DNA from: Nitrospirota bacterium
Lineage (GTDB): Bacteria; Nitrospirota; CAKKRA01; 9FT-COMBO-42-15
Assembly: GCA_016214425.1 (NCBI GenBank)
Contig: JACRON010000215.1
Coordinates: forward strand, 1-8,388
Length of the DNA stretch: 8,388 bases
Reading direction: 5' to 3'
The notes under the pieces are model-generated. The model saw only the letters and a list, made by a program, of their open reading frames with translations, was not told the origin of the DNA and ran no database searches. Position 1 is the first letter of the stretch. Every line of letters begins with the position of its first letter. Positions 6,844-8,388 of this stretch are shown here, one piece after another. A program made the translations under genes and the position numbers.

Positions 6844-7236
6844 TTATTTTAGAATCTTTTTTACACCTTCAACAAGCTCTTCTGCAAATTTAACAAACTC
6901 AGCAGCATTCTCTAAAGAAAATTTAATAAATTCTTTATAATCACCTTCTTGTCTTGCATCAAAAGTGTCATGAAGTATTATTGAGTAACGCTTATCAATC
7001 TTTCCTGTTTTCACAAATTCTTTGTCAAATAAGGAAATGACTCCTATATGTTTGGATGTTTTGACATTTATATCTGTTCTTATAAATAAGGCTAATAATG
7101 TATAGAACATAGCATAATACGCCCTATTTATAATGGACCTTGGGCTGAAACCGCCTTCCATCATTCTTTTAGCCTCAGAAAGAGTTTCCTCGGCTTGTTT
7201 AATACGATATTGAAAAAGAGTTTCTTTATCTGTCAA
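6844..7236 (-). CDS. HEPN-domain protein, partner of upstream nucleotidyltransferase
   Basis: This small helical protein (130 residues) belongs to the HEPN superfamily. The helix with FSPRSIINRAYYAMFYTLLALF (30-51) is the characteristic AYYAMFY segment, and a second helical region follows RQEGDYKEF (95-103). HEPN proteins paired with minimal nucleotidyltransferases often form type VII-like toxin-antitoxin modules, the HEPN being an RNase toxin that its partner AMPylates. A possible RNase motif R-x4-6-H is seen as Arg83-x5-His89 (RYSIILH), but the tyrosine two residues after the His, AMPylated in HepT, is absent. The TTG start overlaps the nucleotidyltransferase stop by 4 bp (TTGA), a clear sign of coupling. 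The gene is AT-rich: about 29% GC over 6901-7140 by hand count, against about 49% in hemB over 6121-6360, suggesting horizontal acquisition. Toxicity is inference; some HEPN-nucleotidyltransferase pairs have no known toxin role. Confidence 0.85.
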   Translation of the reverse strand: MTDKETLFQYRIKQAEETLSEAKRMMEGGFSPRSIINRAYYAMFYTLLALFIRTDINVKTSKHIGVISLFDKEFVKTGKIDKRYSIILHDTFDARQEGDYKEFIKFSLENAAEFVKFAEELVEGVKKILK

Positions 7237-7550
7237 ACTTTTACCCCTTCTTCGGCAATATTTTTTACTATAGGAGATGCTCTTAAAGGTGAATCTTCAA
7301 TCTCATAACGGGTAAAAATAAGGGGGGAAATATAGATAGAATTTTCAAATCCCACTTCCCATGTAATGTTACGGATCTTTTCTTTTAATTGTTTATCAAG
7401 ATATTCGACCTCTATAAAGACATCCATATCCGAATACTCATCCGCTTCTCCCCGCGCCCTTGAGCCAAAAATCCTGAAGTCAATAAGATTGACAACCTCG
7501 GAGAGCCTTTTCTTCAACTCCTTTGCTATTTCATAATCTTTTTGTTGCAC
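7233..7550 (-). CDS. Minimal nucleotidyltransferase (MNT/MntA-like), partner of HEPN
   Basis: This is a 105-residue protein of the DNA polymerase beta-like nucleotidyltransferase superfamily. The signature GS-x10-D-x-D is intact: Gly29-Ser30, then Asp41 and Asp43 (FGSRARGEADEYSDMDVFIEV). The third acidic residue expected on a later strand is not obvious; the matching strand reads IYISPLIF. Such proteins paired with HEPN partners can act as antitoxins that transfer AMP to the toxin. A longer frame reaches back to 7637, but those codons run over the end of the upstream radical SAM gene and give an arginine-rich stretch unlike the family. The GTG at 7550 is preferred: it lies 10 nt after AGGAG (7561-7565) and 2 nt after the upstream stop. 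The overlap with the HEPN gene and this tight spacing place the pair within the operon. Fold certain, antitoxin role inferred. Confidence 0.85.
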   Translation of the reverse strand: MQQKDYEIAKELKKRLSEVVNLIDFRIFGSRARGEADEYSDMDVFIEVEYLDKQLKEKIRNITWEVGFENSIYISPLIFTRYEIEDSPLRASPIVKNIAEEGVKV

Positions 7551-7552
7551 TA

Positions 7553-8388
7553 CTATTTTTCTCCTACTGCAACCTTTTTCTCTTCTGTAATTCCAATCTC
7601 CTCGTCTGTCAGATAACATGCCGGGTCGTGCATCCATGGGTCATTATACACCCTTAATGCCCTGACCCTGAAGCTTCCGCCGCATAGTTTTATCCATTTG
7701 CAATTACTGCAGCGGCCTTTTAACAGAGGTATCCTGTTTTTCAGGCCTTTCATAATCGGGTCAGATGTATCCTTCCATATCTCGCTAAACGGCCTCTTCT
7801 TCACATTGCCGAATGAATAATCCTGCCAGAATTGGTCTGCATGGACATTGCCAAAGAAATCTATGTTGCCGATGGCAACGCCGGATGAATTAGCGCCTCC
7901 GCCGTTCCACTCCATGAATTTATAAATCTCCTCTGCCCTCTTTGGGTCTGTCTTTTTCAGCTTCATATAAAGATATGGCCCGTCAACATGGTTGTCAACT
8001 GTAAGGATATCCTTTTTCAAGCCGCGCTTATGAAAGTCCATTGTCCTTTCAAGGATTATATCCAGTGCATGGCGGCTCTCCTCGTGTGAAAGGTCATCCT
8101 TTCTAATCTCACTTCCCCTTCCTGCATAAACAAGGTGATAGAAACAAGCACGTTGTATGCCCTCCTTCTCAATAAAGTCAAAGATGTTGTGAAGGTCTTC
8201 ATAGTTTCTTCTTGTCAAGGTTAATCTCAGGCCTACCTTCTGGTCAACCTCCATGCAGTTTCTCACGCCGCGGAGCGCTAAGTCAAATGCGCCCTCCATG
8301 CCTCTGAACTTATCATTGATTTCGCCAATGCCGTCAAAGGAGATGCCAACATAGCTGAAGCCAGTCTCCTTTATTCTTTTTGCATTCT
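7553..8388 (-). CDS. ahbC: AhbC/NirJ-like radical SAM tetrapyrrole enzyme (5' partial)
   Basis: This is the C-terminal part of a radical SAM-SPASM-like enzyme acting on siroheme-derived tetrapyrroles. The frame stays open to the right edge and encodes KRIKETGFSYVGISFDGIG before the internal ATG at 8299, so the start and the CxxxCxxC cluster motif are outside. Counting from that ATG, diagnostic segments are ACFYHLVYAGRGSE (51-64), LTVDNHVDGPYLY (99-111), GNVHADQFW (150-158), FSEIWKDTSDP (171-181) and the auxiliary cluster ligands Cys197, Cys200, Cys206 and Cys228 (C-x2-C-x5-C-x21-C), ending in DPACYLTDEEIG. AhbC removes acetate side chains from 12,18-didecarboxysiroheme to make Fe-coproporphyrin III. 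NirJ, its close relative, makes the oxo groups of heme d1. The CFYHLVYAGRG form and nearby hemB favour AhbC from memory of the families, but NirJ is not excluded. Two bases separate it from the nucleotidyltransferase gene. Confidence 0.85.
   Translation of the reverse strand, partial: NAKRIKETGFSYVGISFDGIGEINDKFRGMEGAFDLALRGVRNCMEVDQKVGLRLTLTRRNYEDLHNIFDFIEKEGIQRACFYHLVYAGRGSEIRKDDLSHEESRHALDIILERTMDFHKRGLKKDILTVDNHVDGPYLYMKLKKTDPKRAEEIYKFMEWNGGGANSSGVAIGNIDFFGNVHADQFWQDYSFGNVKKRPFSEIWKDTSDPIMKGLKNRIPLLKGRCSNCKWIKLCGGSFRVRALRVYNDPWMHDPACYLTDEEIGITEEKKVAVGEK
7561..7565 (-). promoter_or_regulatory. Ribosome binding site supporting the GTG start of the nucleotidyltransferase
   Basis: AGGAG on the - strand lies inside the last codons of the AhbC/NirJ-like gene, 10 nt before GTG at 7548-7550. 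It favours the short, 105-residue nucleotidyltransferase over the longer frame starting at 7637, and implies that translation is coupled to termination of the upstream gene. Confidence 0.6.

Noticed and set aside
7551..7637. Longer nucleotidyltransferase starting at 7637
   Set aside because: It would overlap the end of the AhbC/NirJ-like gene by 85 bp and add an Arg-rich stretch unlike the family; GTG at 7550 with AGGAG upstream fits better.

Overview
The window holds seven complete genes and two cut by its edges. It suggests an uncultured, probably anaerobic or microaerophilic bacterium of moderate GC content. Three things point that way: an AhbC/NirJ-type radical SAM enzyme of the siroheme-dependent heme route, a B12-binding radical SAM enzyme, and small intergenic palindromic repeats. 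A Nitrospirota- or Desulfobacterota-like origin is plausible, but this is inference and no rRNA or other marker is present.

Layout. Bases 1-1845 run on the + strand. They hold the end of a B12-binding radical SAM enzyme, then a short-type glucose-1-phosphate thymidylyltransferase, probably from a surface polysaccharide or lipid cluster. This pair meets the rest of the window tail to tail at 1845/1849 with only 3 bp between stop codons. Everything else is on the - strand. In transcription order it is: an AhbC/NirJ-like tetrapyrrole enzyme (5' end outside), a nucleotidyltransferase, a HEPN protein, HemB (porphobilinogen synthase), an amidohydrolase_2 protein, an FAD oxidoreductase, and, after a 153-bp gap with an inverted pair of repeats, a UbiB/ABC1-type kinase.

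How it works together. From the right edge down to 3685 the spacing is operon-like: 2 bp, 4-bp overlap, 15 bp, 40 bp, 4-bp overlap. HemB makes porphobilinogen at the start of tetrapyrrole synthesis. The AhbC/NirJ enzyme works near the end, trimming didecarboxysiroheme toward heme b or heme d1. An AT-rich nucleotidyltransferase-HEPN pair of toxin-antitoxin type is spliced between these two genes and looks acquired. The amidohydrolase and flavoprotein are translationally coupled and have no assigned substrate; their position makes a tetrapyrrole- or quinone-linked role worth testing.

Main oddities. The amidohydrolase carries its metal-binding HxH upstream of any ATG/GTG/TTG, and a strong Shine-Dalgarno points to an ATA codon as start. 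A palindromic repeat supplies the hemB stop codon just upstream of that site. The amidohydrolase has Asn where its family usually has a catalytic His. The thymidylyltransferase carries an in-frame 24-bp tandem duplication.
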